Counted from the stretch's first letter, positions 8,516 to 17,588 are shown. The stretch is 64,000 nucleotides of DNA from Sediminibacterium sp. UBA657 (GCA_002299885.1 DBOB01000029.1:11294-75293), one strand, 5' to 3'. Notes: generated by a model not told the origin, from the letters alone. Numbers and translations are program-made.

Positions 8516-8523
8516 TATATTTG
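8516..8523 (+). promoter_or_regulatory. Candidate -7 element for plsY
   Basis: TATATTTG fits TAnnTTTG and lies 20 nt before the chosen plsY ATG. No TTG stands at the preferred distance. Confidence 0.35.
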
Positions 8524-8543
8524 CCTACCCCAAACCAGATTCC

Positions 8544-9182
8544 ATGAATGAAATGATGCTTGTAGTGCTTGCTTACCTTTTAGGGTCAATCCCAACATCT
8601 ATATGGGTAAGTAAGGCAGTTTTTGGAATCGATATTCGCCAATTTGGTAGTGGAAACCCGGGTGCGACCAACACATTTAGAGTCTTAGGATCTAAATGGG
8701 GTGCATTTGTCATGATATCGGATATTTCAAAGGGCGTGATTGCCACCTCTTTATATATACTTATTCCCTTTTACTTACAAAATGAGTTGGCTAGAACCAA
8801 TTTCATGATTGTATTGGGATTGGCAGCAGTTTTAGGTCATATTTTCCCTATCTGGGCCGATTTTAAAGGAGGGAAAGGGGTTGCTACCATTTTAGGGATG
8901 GCATTGGCCATTCAGCCGATAGTGGCGCTCATTTGTATTATTGTGTTTTTGATTACGCTTTTTACAACCAGGTTTGTTTCCTTAAGTTCTATGCTGGCAA
9001 GTGTCGTCTTTATGCTATTGATCCTGTTTATTTTCAATGAAAAAGAAACATCTTATAGAGTATTTGCAATTATTGTCGCCTTTATGGTGGTAGTAACACA
9101 TCAAAAGAACATTGGTAGACTACTAAATGGAAAAGAAAACAAGGCACCATTGTTCAAAAAAAATAGAAAACCGCAAGATTAG
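8544..9182 (+). CDS. plsY: Acyl-phosphate:glycerol-3-phosphate acyltransferase
   Basis: PlsY transfers an acyl group from acyl-phosphate to glycerol-3-phosphate, the first step of phospholipid synthesis, in the inner membrane. From the ATG at 8544 the product is 212 residues with several membrane helices. All three family motifs are present: SGNPGATNT (about 34-42), HIFPIWADFKGGKGVAT (about 105-121) and HQKNIGRLL near the C-terminus. A TTG at 8505 would add a non-conserved polar extension, so I prefer the ATG, which begins directly at the first hydrophobic helix. Confidence 0.92.
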   Translation: MNEMMLVVLAYLLGSIPTSIWVSKAVFGIDIRQFGSGNPGATNTFRVLGSKWGAFVMISDISKGVIATSLYILIPFYLQNELARTNFMIVLGLAAVLGHIFPIWADFKGGKGVATILGMALAIQPIVALICIIVFLITLFTTRFVSLSSMLASVVFMLLILFIFNEKETSYRVFAIIVAFMVVVTHQKNIGRLLNGKENKAPLFKKNRKPQD

Positions 9183-9247
9183 TAGTTCTAAATGGTTTTA
9201 TTTTTGATTGATTATCAATGAATTAGAAAGATTTATTCAATTTTCTA

Positions 9248-9277
9248 TTTGCAACTACTAGGAATTGCTTAACTTTA
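9248..9277 (+). promoter_or_regulatory. Candidate promoter (TTTG-N18-TAACTTTA)
   Basis: TTTG at 9248-9251 and TAACTTTA at 9270-9277 (7 of 8 to consensus) are spaced by 18 nt, upstream of the two-domain hypothetical gene starting at 9302. Confidence 0.4.
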
Positions 9278-9301
9278 CAATCCTTAAAAATCCTAACATT
9301 T

Positions 9302-9970
9302 ATGTCGATCAGTCAGAATATTTTGGAGAAATTACAGTTAAAGGATGAGAAAAACTTACTGATTCAAGGTTTACCTTCAAGTGTAGAAAAGCAATTTGCT
9401 AAGTTGAATTACTGTAAGAATCTGACCCCATTGTTAAAGTCAAGGAAAATTGATTTCGCGCTAATTTTCGCAATTAACCAATTGCAATTAAACAATATTC
9501 TAAAGGAAGTATTCTCAGCATTAACGCATGAGAGTAAATTATGGATTGCTTATCCTAAAACAAGTTCAAAGATTGTTTCTGATTTAAACAGAGATGCAAG
9601 CTGGGAAATTTTAGCTAACAATGAATACGAGGCTATTCGTCAGGTGACCTTGGATCATGTTTGGACAGCATTGCGTTTTTCAAAATACGACCAAATACCA
9701 AATAGAAATAGATCCTTTGTTGGGTTTAAATCTCCAAATATAGAGATTGACGATTTTGAAAAAAGATTGATTGCTTTGCCAATTGAAGTAGAGAAATTAT
9801 TTCAATCACACGAAGAAGCAAGAGAATTCTTTACTTCTTTATCTATCATCAATCAAAAGGAATATTTAAGTTGGATCAACGGTGCTAAAAAAGAAGAAAC
9901 CAAGCAAAAGCGTTTAGAAGCTACTTTAGAAAAATTGATTGCTGGTAAACAAAATCCTTCCGAGAAATAA
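9302..9970 (+). CDS. Two-part hypothetical protein: DUF3052-like plus YdeI/OmdA-like C-terminus
   Basis: I do not recognise a function for this 222-residue cytosolic protein. Residues about 1-128 look like the DUF3052-type small domain: a compact alpha/beta pattern with FALIFAINQLQL, LWIAYPK and VTLDHVWTALRF. Residues about 150-218 match the bacteriocin-protection YdeI/OmpD-associated (OmdA) pattern, with EYLSWINGAKKEETKQKRLE and a Lys/Glu-rich end. It has no signal peptide or membrane helix. The gene stands alone, with its own promoter and convergent to dnaG. Domain names come from motif memory and need a profile search. Confidence 0.62.
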   Translation: MSISQNILEKLQLKDEKNLLIQGLPSSVEKQFAKLNYCKNLTPLLKSRKIDFALIFAINQLQLNNILKEVFSALTHESKLWIAYPKTSSKIVSDLNRDASWEILANNEYEAIRQVTLDHVWTALRFSKYDQIPNRNRSFVGFKSPNIEIDDFEKRLIALPIEVEKLFQSHEEAREFFTSLSIINQKEYLSWINGAKKEETKQKRLEATLEKLIAGKQNPSEK

Positions 9971-10004
9971 TTAAAATATTTCATTTCTAGAATAGACAAA
10001 TTTA

Positions 10005-10061
10005 ATGAATAGTGTATCTATTTATGAATAGTACGTCTATTTATGAATATTGCATCTATTT
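10005..10061. repeat. Three tandem 19-nt repeats at the dnaG 3' end
   Basis: Three adjacent units start at 10005, 10024 and 10043. Each begins ATGAATA and ends TCTATTT, and they differ only in a central 4-5 nt (GTGTA, GTACG, TTGCA). The array lies between two convergent genes and its last unit covers the dnaG stop codon. The coding strand of dnaG therefore ends inside the repeat. Confidence 0.85.
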
Positions 10062-11984
10062 AAAGATTACAGTTCCTATGATCTTGGTTAACTCGCGCTC
10101 TGCGTCTTTTAGATGTTTGTGTATATGCAGTAATTGAATTTGTTCCTCTCCTTGCACCTTCTCCATATCTTCCTGATTCTGACGAATCATTTTCTTAATC
10201 TTTCTAAGTTTATAGTACAATAAACTCACTTCAATTTCATGTTGAAAACTACTTTCAGCAACGACTTTCTTGATGCCTAGTTTTTCATTCCATCTAAGAC
10301 TCAATTCATGCTCTGGTTCAAAAAGACCCATCACCAATTGTTGGACCTGTGTGTCTTCATGGTATTGCAAGGTTTTATGATTGGGGATTTTACCTGCTAC
10401 CTGCCAATCAAAATAGACTTTGACTAGTTGAATCATTTCTTGATTATCCAAAGGGAAGGGCTCTAATTCCTCTGCAATCCAGGTGGATACAAGTTTCCCG
10501 TCTTCTAAAGTTTCGTTACCAAATTCAATCAATAAACGGATCAAGTTCTTTTCATGTAAAAAATCCTTATCAAGAACAAGGTCAATATTATCAAGGTCCT
10601 GTGTTTCTTGTTGGAAGCTAGGCATTAAGATAGCCGCTTCGTCATAGGCCATCTTCTTTTCATCTTTTACAATCTTGTCACGCTTGAACTTATTGACCAA
10701 TTGGGTTAAACCAGTTTCGTCAATACGTAATATGTCAGCACATTTTCTTACGTACTCTTGTAATTTTGTAAAATCTTCTGCCTTATTGATTTTACTTAAT
10801 GTCTCTGCCATTTGATTGACTAGACTATTTTTTTTATTTAAATCATTCCCAACTTCTTTTAATTGGACTTCTAATTGGAATAAAATAAAATCCTTTTTTG
10901 CAGATTGTACAAATGCACGGAATGCATCTGGTCCCACTTTATTGACATAACTATCTGGATCCTCCTTGTCTGGAATTAACACCAATTGGACGTTCAATCC
11001 TTCCTCTAAAGCCATATCTAATCCCCTTAATGCTGCTTTCACACCTGCGGCATCACCGTCATAAATAATCGTTAGGTTCTGTGTGTATTTTTTAACCAAT
11101 CTTAATTGATCAATAGTTAGGGAAGTGCCTCCACTTGCCACCACGTTTTCAATCCCAGCTTGGTGTAAGCTCACCACATCTGTATAACCTTCTACCAATA
11201 AACATTCATTTGCTTTATCGATAGCAGTTCGCGCAAAATAAGAACCATAAAGAATTCGACTCTTAACATAAATCTCATTCTCTGGTGTATTGATATATTT
11301 TGGAGATCGATCATTTTTGGCAATTTGTCTTGCGCCAAAACCAATAATTTTTCCAGTCGTATTATGAATTGGGAAAATGATACGGTCCCTATAATTATCC
11401 TGCCATCCGCCATCGCGTTCAACAACCAAACCAGTTCTTGCAAATAGTTCTGGATTGAATTGATTTTTAATTAAGGCTTTCGCTAAACTATCACGTTCAG
11501 AGGGGTTGTATCCAATTTTAAATTTTTCTACAATTGGGCGTAAAAAGCCACGATGCTGCATATAGCTTTGTGCAATGGTGGCGCCATCTTCTGTATCCCA
11601 GTATTGTTTGGTAAAAAAGTCCATTGCAAAATGGTTGATCGCATACAAACTATCTGCAGTTTGTTGTGCCATCTTTTGAGCTGGACTAGTTTCTGTTTCT
11701 TCAATTTCTATATTGTATCTCGCAGCCAACCATCTTAAAGCCTCCACATAACTATACTTCTCATGCTCCATCAAAAATGTGATGGTGTTGCCGCTCTTAC
11801 CACATCCAAAACATTTGTAAATTTCTTTGGCTGGGGAGACGGTAAAAGAAGGAGATTTTTCGTTGTGGAATGGGCAGTTGCCTATGTAATTGGTACCTCT
11901 TTTTTTTAATTTCACAAATTCACCCACCACATCAATGATGTCAATTCGGCTGGTAATTTGTTGAATGGTTTGAGGCGTAATCAT
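10056..11984 (-). CDS. dnaG: DNA primase
   Basis: DnaG synthesises RNA primers for lagging-strand replication. The 642-residue protein starts with a CHC2-type zinc finger (C37, H40, C58, C61; NCPFHNEKSPSF then KCFGCGKSGN). It continues with the primase catalytic core including a TOPRIM fold: the glutamate of LLVEGYTDVV at about 265 and the DxD of IIYDGDAAG at about 306-314. A helicase-interaction-like C-terminal region follows. Length is typical for Bacteroidota primases. It is preceded 27 nt upstream by a STAS-like gene on the same strand. The 3' end runs into a tandem repeat. Confidence 0.96.
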   Translation of the reverse strand: MITPQTIQQITSRIDIIDVVGEFVKLKKRGTNYIGNCPFHNEKSPSFTVSPAKEIYKCFGCGKSGNTITFLMEHEKYSYVEALRWLAARYNIEIEETETSPAQKMAQQTADSLYAINHFAMDFFTKQYWDTEDGATIAQSYMQHRGFLRPIVEKFKIGYNPSERDSLAKALIKNQFNPELFARTGLVVERDGGWQDNYRDRIIFPIHNTTGKIIGFGARQIAKNDRSPKYINTPENEIYVKSRILYGSYFARTAIDKANECLLVEGYTDVVSLHQAGIENVVASGGTSLTIDQLRLVKKYTQNLTIIYDGDAAGVKAALRGLDMALEEGLNVQLVLIPDKEDPDSYVNKVGPDAFRAFVQSAKKDFILFQLEVQLKEVGNDLNKKNSLVNQMAETLSKINKAEDFTKLQEYVRKCADILRIDETGLTQLVNKFKRDKIVKDEKKMAYDEAAILMPSFQQETQDLDNIDLVLDKDFLHEKNLIRLLIEFGNETLEDGKLVSTWIAEELEPFPLDNQEMIQLVKVYFDWQVAGKIPNHKTLQYHEDTQVQQLVMGLFEPEHELSLRWNEKLGIKKVVAESSFQHEIEVSLLYYKLRKIKKMIRQNQEDMEKVQGEEQIQLLHIHKHLKDAERELTKIIGTVIFK

Positions 11985-12011
11985 AGGAGCGCGAATTTAA
12001 CAAATCTTAGG

Positions 12012-12410
12012 CTATTCTTGGGTAGAAAACTCCATATCGTCACTATCTAGTAGTTCACGCTCAATTTCTTCCATCTGAACGATATCCCATGCTTCTGTTT
12101 CGGTAGGGGTTAGGTTCATCACTTCGCCAAATTCAGTCGAATCTAAGCCGTTTTGCAAGTCATCTGACAAGCAACAAAGTACAAAACTGGTATTATTGTC
12201 ATAAAACACTTCTTGATGCTGTGCCAATAGCTCCATAATGCTTAAATCCCAGTCTTTTACCCCTTCAAGGTTTAAAACTAGGTTCTTAGGGCTATTTGAG
12301 CCTAATTTTTTGATCAAATCATTCAATTCTGGCACGAGATTTGAACTAAGACTAGGGTCGAGCAAGCTTAAAACGGAGAATTTCTCTTTTGTATCAATTT
12401 TATAGTGCAT
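12012..12410 (-). CDS. STAS-like small protein
   Basis: The 132-residue acidic cytosolic protein resembles STAS (anti-sigma factor antagonist) domains. A beta strand KFSVLSLLD is followed by a Ser/Leu-rich helix, a central strand KNLVLNLEGVKDWDLSIMELL and a further strand SFVLCCLS. The middle segment corresponds in position to the loop carrying the phosphorylatable Ser/Thr in SpoIIAA-type proteins, here DWDLS. The tail is strongly acidic. I prefer the ATG at 12410 over a GTG two codons upstream. It is divergent from clpC and probably co-transcribed with dnaG. Partner and role are unknown. Confidence 0.6.
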   Translation of the reverse strand: MHYKIDTKEKFSVLSLLDPSLSSNLVPELNDLIKKLGSNSPKNLVLNLEGVKDWDLSIMELLAQHQEVFYDNNTSFVLCCLSDDLQNGLDSTEFGEVMNLTPTETEAWDIVQMEEIERELLDSDDMEFSTQE

Positions 12411-12468
12411 AATCACATACTTTAGGGTAAAATTATTCGTTTATCTAATAACAGCTCGAATAAATTAT

Positions 12469-15054
12469 ATGGATAACAATTTTTCAACACAAGTTAAGGA
12501 AATCATCTCTTATAGCAGAGAAGAGGCGTTAAGATTAGGTAATGATTTTATTGGTGCGGAACACCTTATGTTAGGGTTGATCCGTGACCAAGAAAATACT
12601 GCCATTAAAGTCTTAAGGCAGCTGAATGTGAATTTGGGAGAATTAAGAAAAGAAATCGAACTAGCCGTAAAGGACAAGTCTGGGAAAAATATCGCGAATA
12701 TCAATAGTCTTCCTTTAACGAAGCAGGCTGAAAAAGTGATCCGCGTGACTGTTTTAGAAGCCAAGGCTTTGAAAAGTCCAATGGTAGAAACGGAGCATTT
12801 ATTATTAAGCATCTTAAAGAATAAGGAAAACATTGCTACGCAAATTTTAAATCAATTTGACGTAGACTATGATTTATTCCGCAATGAATTAGGGATGGTA
12901 GGATCTTCGCCATCTTCACCTTCAAGTCCAAGTTCAGAATACCAAGAAGAAGGGGATGATGACTTTGATGACGAAAAAGGCAGGGGTGGTTTTGGAGGAG
13001 GTACAAAATCAAAGCCTACTTCGACAAGTAAATCTAAAACACCTGTTCTAGATAATTTTGGTAGAGACATCACTAAGTTAGCAGAGCAAGATGCCCTAGA
13101 TCCAATTGTAGGAAGGGATGCCGAGATAGAAAGAGTAAGTCAAATTTTAAGTCGTCGTAAAAAGAACAATCCAATTTTAATCGGTGAACCAGGGGTGGGT
13201 AAGACGGCGATAGTTGAAGGACTAGCTTTAAGAATTGTACAAAGAAAAGTAAGTCGTGTTTTATTTGATAAAAGAGTGATCTCTTTGGATTTAGCTGCTC
13301 TAGTGGCCGGTACAAAATACCGTGGTCAATTTGAAGAGCGAATGAAAGCGATCATGAACGAATTAGAGAAAAACAGAGATGTTATTTTATTCATTGATGA
13401 GATACATACCATAGTTGGTGCTGGTGGCGCAAGCGGCTCATTAGACGCATCAAATATCTTTAAGCCTGCATTGGCTAGAGGTGAGTTGCAATGTATTGGT
13501 GCTTCTACATTGGATGAGTACAGAATGCATATCGAAAAAGATGGTGCATTAGATCGTCGTTTCCAAAAAGTGATCATTGAACCACCAAGTGTTGCAGATA
13601 CGATCACTATTTTGAACAATATCAAATCTAAATACGAGGACTATCATAGTGTAATTTATGATCAAGAAGCAATTGAAGCTTGTGTAAAATTGAGTGATCG
13701 TTATATGACGGATCGTTTACTTCCAGATAAGGCAATTGATGTATTGGATGAAGTGGGTGCAAGAGTGCATTTAAAAAACATTTCTGTTCCAGAAGATATT
13801 GTGGATTTAGAAAAGCAAATAGAAGAAGTTAAGAACGAAAAGAATAGGGTGGTGAAAAGTCAACGTTTCGAAGAAGCTGCAAGCTTAAGAGATACGGAGA
13901 AAAAATTAGGCGAAGCCTTAGACAAAGCAAAATTAAATTGGGAAGAAGATAGTAAGAACAAAAGATTCCCAATCAATGAAGAGCATATTGCAGAAGTAAT
14001 TAGTATGATGACTGGCATACCTGTTAAGCGTATGGTAGAAGCCGAAACTACTAAGTTACGTAAGATGGCCGAAGACATGCGTGGTCAAGTGATTGGACAA
14101 GAAGATGCAATTGGTAAAGTTGTAAAAGCGATTCAAAGAAATAGAGTTGGGTTAAAAGATCCTAAAAAACCAATTGGTACATTTATTTTCTTAGGTCCTA
14201 CCGGCGTAGGTAAGACTGAATTAGCACGTGCTTTAGCAAGAAATATGTTTGACTCAGAAGAATCTTTGATTCGTATTGATATGAGTGAGTATATGGAAAA
14301 ATTTGCTGTGTCTCGTTTAATTGGTGCCCCTCCGGGTTATGTGGGTTATGAAGAGGGCGGACAGTTGACAGAAAAAGTTCGTCGTAAGCCATACTGTGTG
14401 ATCTTATTGGATGAAATAGAAAAAGCGCATCCAGATATTTATAATATTTTATTACAAGTTCTAGATGATGGTATTCTAACCGATGGTTTAGGTCGTAAAG
14501 TGGATTTCAAGAATACACTTATCATTATGACTTCTAATATTGGTGCACGTCAATTAAAAGAATTTGGTGATGGTGTTGGTTTTGCAACTGCAACAAGAAT
14601 GGAGCAAACAGAAGAGAACAATCGCTCTGTAATTGAAAAAGCATTAAAGCGTACTTTCTCACCAGAATTCTTAAATAGAATAGATGATGTGGTGGTGTTC
14701 AATTCATTGACCAAAGACAATATCTATTTGATCATTGATATTATCATGAAGCATGTACTTGCACGTTTAGTAAATCTAGGTTTAAACTTAGTTTTAACAG
14801 ATGCTGCTAAAGAGTTCATTGCTGACAAAGGGTATGATGTTCAATTTGGTGCAAGACCTTTACACAGAGCCATTCAAAAGTATATTGAAGATCCATTAGC
14901 AGAGGAGATTTTAAATCACTCAGTGAAAGAAGGGGATACTTTAGTTGGGGATTTAGACAAGGAGAAATCTGTGTTGACTTTTACTTTACAAAAAAAGGAA
15001 AAAGAAAAAACGCCTAAAGCACCTAAAGAACCAAAGCAAGATTCGTCTTTGTAA
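12469..15054 (+). CDS. clpC: ATP-dependent Clp protease ATP-binding subunit ClpC
   Basis: ClpC is a double-ring AAA+ unfoldase that feeds proteins to ClpP in stress response and protein quality control. The 861-residue product has the double Clp-N repeat (1-145), a Ser/Pro-rich then acidic and Gly-rich linker (about 145-190), AAA-1 with Walker A GEPGVGKT at 239-246, and a UVR-type coiled middle segment (about 445-480). AAA-2 with Walker A GPTGVGKT is at 576-583, and the C-terminal D2-small domain ends in a Lys-rich tail. The UVR segment separates ClpC from ClpA and ClpB. A terminator follows within 10 nt of the stop. Confidence 0.94.
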   Translation: MDNNFSTQVKEIISYSREEALRLGNDFIGAEHLMLGLIRDQENTAIKVLRQLNVNLGELRKEIELAVKDKSGKNIANINSLPLTKQAEKVIRVTVLEAKALKSPMVETEHLLLSILKNKENIATQILNQFDVDYDLFRNELGMVGSSPSSPSSPSSEYQEEGDDDFDDEKGRGGFGGGTKSKPTSTSKSKTPVLDNFGRDITKLAEQDALDPIVGRDAEIERVSQILSRRKKNNPILIGEPGVGKTAIVEGLALRIVQRKVSRVLFDKRVISLDLAALVAGTKYRGQFEERMKAIMNELEKNRDVILFIDEIHTIVGAGGASGSLDASNIFKPALARGELQCIGASTLDEYRMHIEKDGALDRRFQKVIIEPPSVADTITILNNIKSKYEDYHSVIYDQEAIEACVKLSDRYMTDRLLPDKAIDVLDEVGARVHLKNISVPEDIVDLEKQIEEVKNEKNRVVKSQRFEEAASLRDTEKKLGEALDKAKLNWEEDSKNKRFPINEEHIAEVISMMTGIPVKRMVEAETTKLRKMAEDMRGQVIGQEDAIGKVVKAIQRNRVGLKDPKKPIGTFIFLGPTGVGKTELARALARNMFDSEESLIRIDMSEYMEKFAVSRLIGAPPGYVGYEEGGQLTEKVRRKPYCVILLDEIEKAHPDIYNILLQVLDDGILTDGLGRKVDFKNTLIIMTSNIGARQLKEFGDGVGFATATRMEQTEENNRSVIEKALKRTFSPEFLNRIDDVVVFNSLTKDNIYLIIDIIMKHVLARLVNLGLNLVLTDAAKEFIADKGYDVQFGARPLHRAIQKYIEDPLAEEILNHSVKEGDTLVGDLDKEKSVLTFTLQKKEKEKTPKAPKEPKQDSSL

Positions 15055-15064
15055 GATTTATAAT

Positions 15065-15098
15065 AAAAAGCCCCGATTTTTAAATCGGGGCTTTTTTT
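15065..15098. terminator. Bidirectional terminator between clpC and ubiX
   Basis: A 14-15 bp stem with core AGCCCCGATTT/AAATCGGGGCT has an A-run on the left and a T-run on the right, so it can end both the plus-strand clpC and the minus-strand ubiX transcripts. Confidence 0.88.
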
Positions 15099-15153
15099 AT
15101 GCTTATTTTTTTGAATTGATCAATCAAAATAGATACTTGGTACAATAAAAAAT

Positions 15154-15720
15154 TTAGGACGGGGTACTCCAACGATACGTTTTAGTATCGAGACCTGCAA
15201 GGTCCATCATTCTTGCAACCACAGTCATGGCCACTTCCTCTAAGGTTTTTGGGACACTGTAAAAGCTAGGAGTCGCTGGACAGATAATACCACCAGCAAG
15301 TGTCACTGTTTCCATATTGCGAATATGAATTAAGTTATAAGGCGTTTCTCTAGCGACAAGAATTAATTTTCTACGTTCTTTTAAAATCACATCAGCAGCA
15401 CGCGTGGTTAAGTCATCACTTATCCCAGCAGCAATCCTGCCTAATGTACCCATACTGCATGGTACCACAAACATGATATTGTATTGCGCAGAACCTGAAG
15501 CAAATGGCGCGTTAAAATCCATTTTATGGTAAAAGTCAAATGGATAATTTAAATAATCCTGATTACCCAATTCTGTCTCCCATACGATCTTTGCATTATC
15601 ACTCATGATGATACCAACCTCTTCGTATTGAGCAGGAATTTGCTTTAAGCTATCTAGTAATGCTTTTGCGTAGAGTGCGCCACTGGCACCTGTGATGGCA
15701 ACTACAATTTTGTTTGGCAT
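15154..15720 (-). CDS. ubiX: Flavin prenyltransferase UbiX
   Basis: UbiX attaches a dimethylallyl group to FMN to make the prenylated flavin cofactor of UbiD-type decarboxylases. The 188-residue protein shows the flavodoxin-like fold: AITGASGALYAKALLDSL at the N-terminus, the FMN loop VVPCSMGTLGRIAAGISDDL, and RRKLILVARETPYNLIHIRNM, where the conserved Arg and the ETP motif lie. Length is normal. UbiX matters for menaquinone or ubiquinone synthesis, and I see no UbiD in the window. The gene lies convergent to clpC. Confidence 0.93.
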   Translation of the reverse strand: MPNKIVVAITGASGALYAKALLDSLKQIPAQYEEVGIIMSDNAKIVWETELGNQDYLNYPFDFYHKMDFNAPFASGSAQYNIMFVVPCSMGTLGRIAAGISDDLTTRAADVILKERRKLILVARETPYNLIHIRNMETVTLAGGIICPATPSFYSVPKTLEEVAMTVVARMMDLAGLDTKTYRWSTPS

Positions 15721-15763
15721 AATAGTATAACAAAATTAGGGTTTAAAGGTTGACTAGCAAATA

Positions 15764-15800
15764 GATAAAAAAATCCCCTCCAATATTGAATCGGAGGGGG
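15764..15800 (-). terminator. Terminator of the glucan phosphorylase-family gene
   Basis: CCCCTCC (15775-15781) pairs with GGAGGGG (15793-15799). Read on the minus strand, the stem is followed by GATTTTTTT. It lies between the phosphorylase-like gene and ubiX. Confidence 0.78.
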
Positions 15801-15823
15801 CACTTTATAGGGAAAGGGTTCAA

Positions 15824-17479
15824 TTAGATTTTGTACATCTTCTCGTAGTATTCGTCTGCCATACGATTGCTATCGAATTGGAAACGAACATCCTTCATAC
15901 CATTTTGGGTAATTTGTCTCCAAGTATCTTTTTGCTCATAATACATTGGTACAATTTGTTGTTCTAGTATTTTGTATAATTCATTTAAATCGTATTCATC
16001 TTGTGCTTCTGTACTCATATTTGCATAGTCTGCTTTAGGCACCACAAAACCATTGTTACCATGGTTGATAAATTCTGGTATCCATCCATCATCGGTTGAG
16101 AAGTTCACAGAGCCATTCATTGCAGCAGTCATTCCACTTGTTCCTGATGCTTCTCTAGGGACTCTTGGATTGTTTAACCAAACATCAGATGCTTGTTTCA
16201 TGCGCTTACTTAAAGCCAATTCGTATCCAACTAAAACAGCTACATTTTTATAATTCTTGCTTAGGTTTACTAAGTGATTGAATTGAGAAATTGCTGGATG
16301 GTCTAGAGGGTAAGGCTTTCCTGCAAAAATAATTTGAACAGGATATTTTAAGTTAGACAATAATTTTTCGAATCTTTCTAAATCCCAAGACAAGAAGTCG
16401 GCACGCTTGTAACCTGCAAATCTTCTAGCCCATACAATGGTTAACACATTAGGATCAAATATTTTACCCGTCTGATCGGCTACAATTTCAAATGCACGTT
16501 TTTTCAAATACCATTTTCTATCATCAAATCCAGTATCATCTCCAGCTTCTGCAAATTTGTACAATTGTTTATCTGCCCAATAACGCCAGTTTTGTGCATT
16601 GGTAATATGGTCAATCGGACAAATGCCTTCATATTTACCCCACATTTCACGGCTTACATGTCCGTGTAATTCTGATACACCATTGGCCTTTCTTGCAAAC
16701 CTAAGAGCAGCTAAAGAGTGATTAAATTGATCATCATGAATGCCAGTCAATCTTCTTACCTCGTCCAAGCCTAAACCACAGAAATAACCCATATTATGAC
16801 ATAAGTAAATATCGTGTTTTTCGTTCCCTGCTTCTTCTGGGGTATGGGTTGTGAAAACAAGGCGCTTTTTAACTTCGTCTAAGGACTTATACTTATTCAA
16901 TAAATAGAATGCAGCTGAGAATCCATGTGCTTCATTTAAGTGGTAGACTTCTGGATTGAAATTTAATTCGTCAATCAGTTTTGCACCACCCACACCTAAT
17001 AGAACGAACTGTGCCACTTTGGTTGCGACATTGGCATCATATAATCGATGTGTAATAGTTTGAGAAACATAATCGTTCTCTGGCAAATCGGTACTTAATA
17101 AAAACAAAGGAGCACTACAAAAAATATTAGGCGCTAGATAATATGCTTTTACCCAAACTGGATGGTCATGAATTAAAATTTGATATTTTATGCCAGTATC
17201 TTCTAAGAAGCTGTACATCTTCTCCATAAAAGAAACCTGCAATGTTTGGTCTTGGTTTCTTGCTTGATCATAGTAGCCATATTTCCATAGCATACCAATA
17301 CCGATCATATTTTGATTTAATTCAAAGGCGCTTCTTAAATGTGAACCGGCTAAAAATCCCAGTCCTCCACTGTATATTTTTAAAGGCTGGTGGATGGCGA
17401 ACTCCATAGAGAAATAAGCCGCTTTTTTGGAATACTTTTCATTAATAGGATAAGGAACTTCGAAGTTTCTAAAAGACAT
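15824..17479 (-). CDS. Alpha-glucan phosphorylase-family (GT35-like) protein with Thr at the PLP-lysine site
   Basis: Phosphorylases of this family release glucose-1-phosphate from glycogen or maltodextrin using pyridoxal phosphate. The 551-residue length matches the short TIGR02094-like form. Visible motifs are AYFSMEFAIHQPLKIYSGGLG (N-terminus, split over the active-site loop), YHLNEAHGFSA, WARRFAGYKRA and EASGTSGMTAAMNG. In family members I recall, that last motif reads GMKAAMNG and its lysine holds PLP. Here codon 451 (bases 16127-16129, minus strand ACT) is Thr. Either this branch acts without PLP or the catalytic chemistry differs. The gene is monocistronic with its own terminator. The family call is firm but the activity is uncertain. 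Confidence 0.8.
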   Translation of the reverse strand: MSFRNFEVPYPINEKYSKKAAYFSMEFAIHQPLKIYSGGLGFLAGSHLRSAFELNQNMIGIGMLWKYGYYDQARNQDQTLQVSFMEKMYSFLEDTGIKYQILIHDHPVWVKAYYLAPNIFCSAPLFLLSTDLPENDYVSQTITHRLYDANVATKVAQFVLLGVGGAKLIDELNFNPEVYHLNEAHGFSAAFYLLNKYKSLDEVKKRLVFTTHTPEEAGNEKHDIYLCHNMGYFCGLGLDEVRRLTGIHDDQFNHSLAALRFARKANGVSELHGHVSREMWGKYEGICPIDHITNAQNWRYWADKQLYKFAEAGDDTGFDDRKWYLKKRAFEIVADQTGKIFDPNVLTIVWARRFAGYKRADFLSWDLERFEKLLSNLKYPVQIIFAGKPYPLDHPAISQFNHLVNLSKNYKNVAVLVGYELALSKRMKQASDVWLNNPRVPREASGTSGMTAAMNGSVNFSTDDGWIPEFINHGNNGFVVPKADYANMSTEAQDEYDLNELYKILEQQIVPMYYEQKDTWRQITQNGMKDVRFQFDSNRMADEYYEKMYKI

Positions 17480-17588
17480 GTTTTTGTTCTTTGGTTAATT
17501 TGACCCGCAATATATCTTATTTGCCTTTAAAATTGAACCGAGGCTAGCCTAGTGTGAATAACAATCGTTTGCAATGGCAGAATGTGGA

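Noticed and set aside
10005..10061. CRISPR array
   Set aside because: Units are 19 nt head-to-tail with no unique 30-nt spacers, only three copies, and no cas genes nearby.
12900..12940. DNA repeat in clpC (Ser/Pro-rich codons)
   Set aside because: It is a short in-frame low-complexity protein linker in a position where ClpC linkers vary; not a DNA repeat element.
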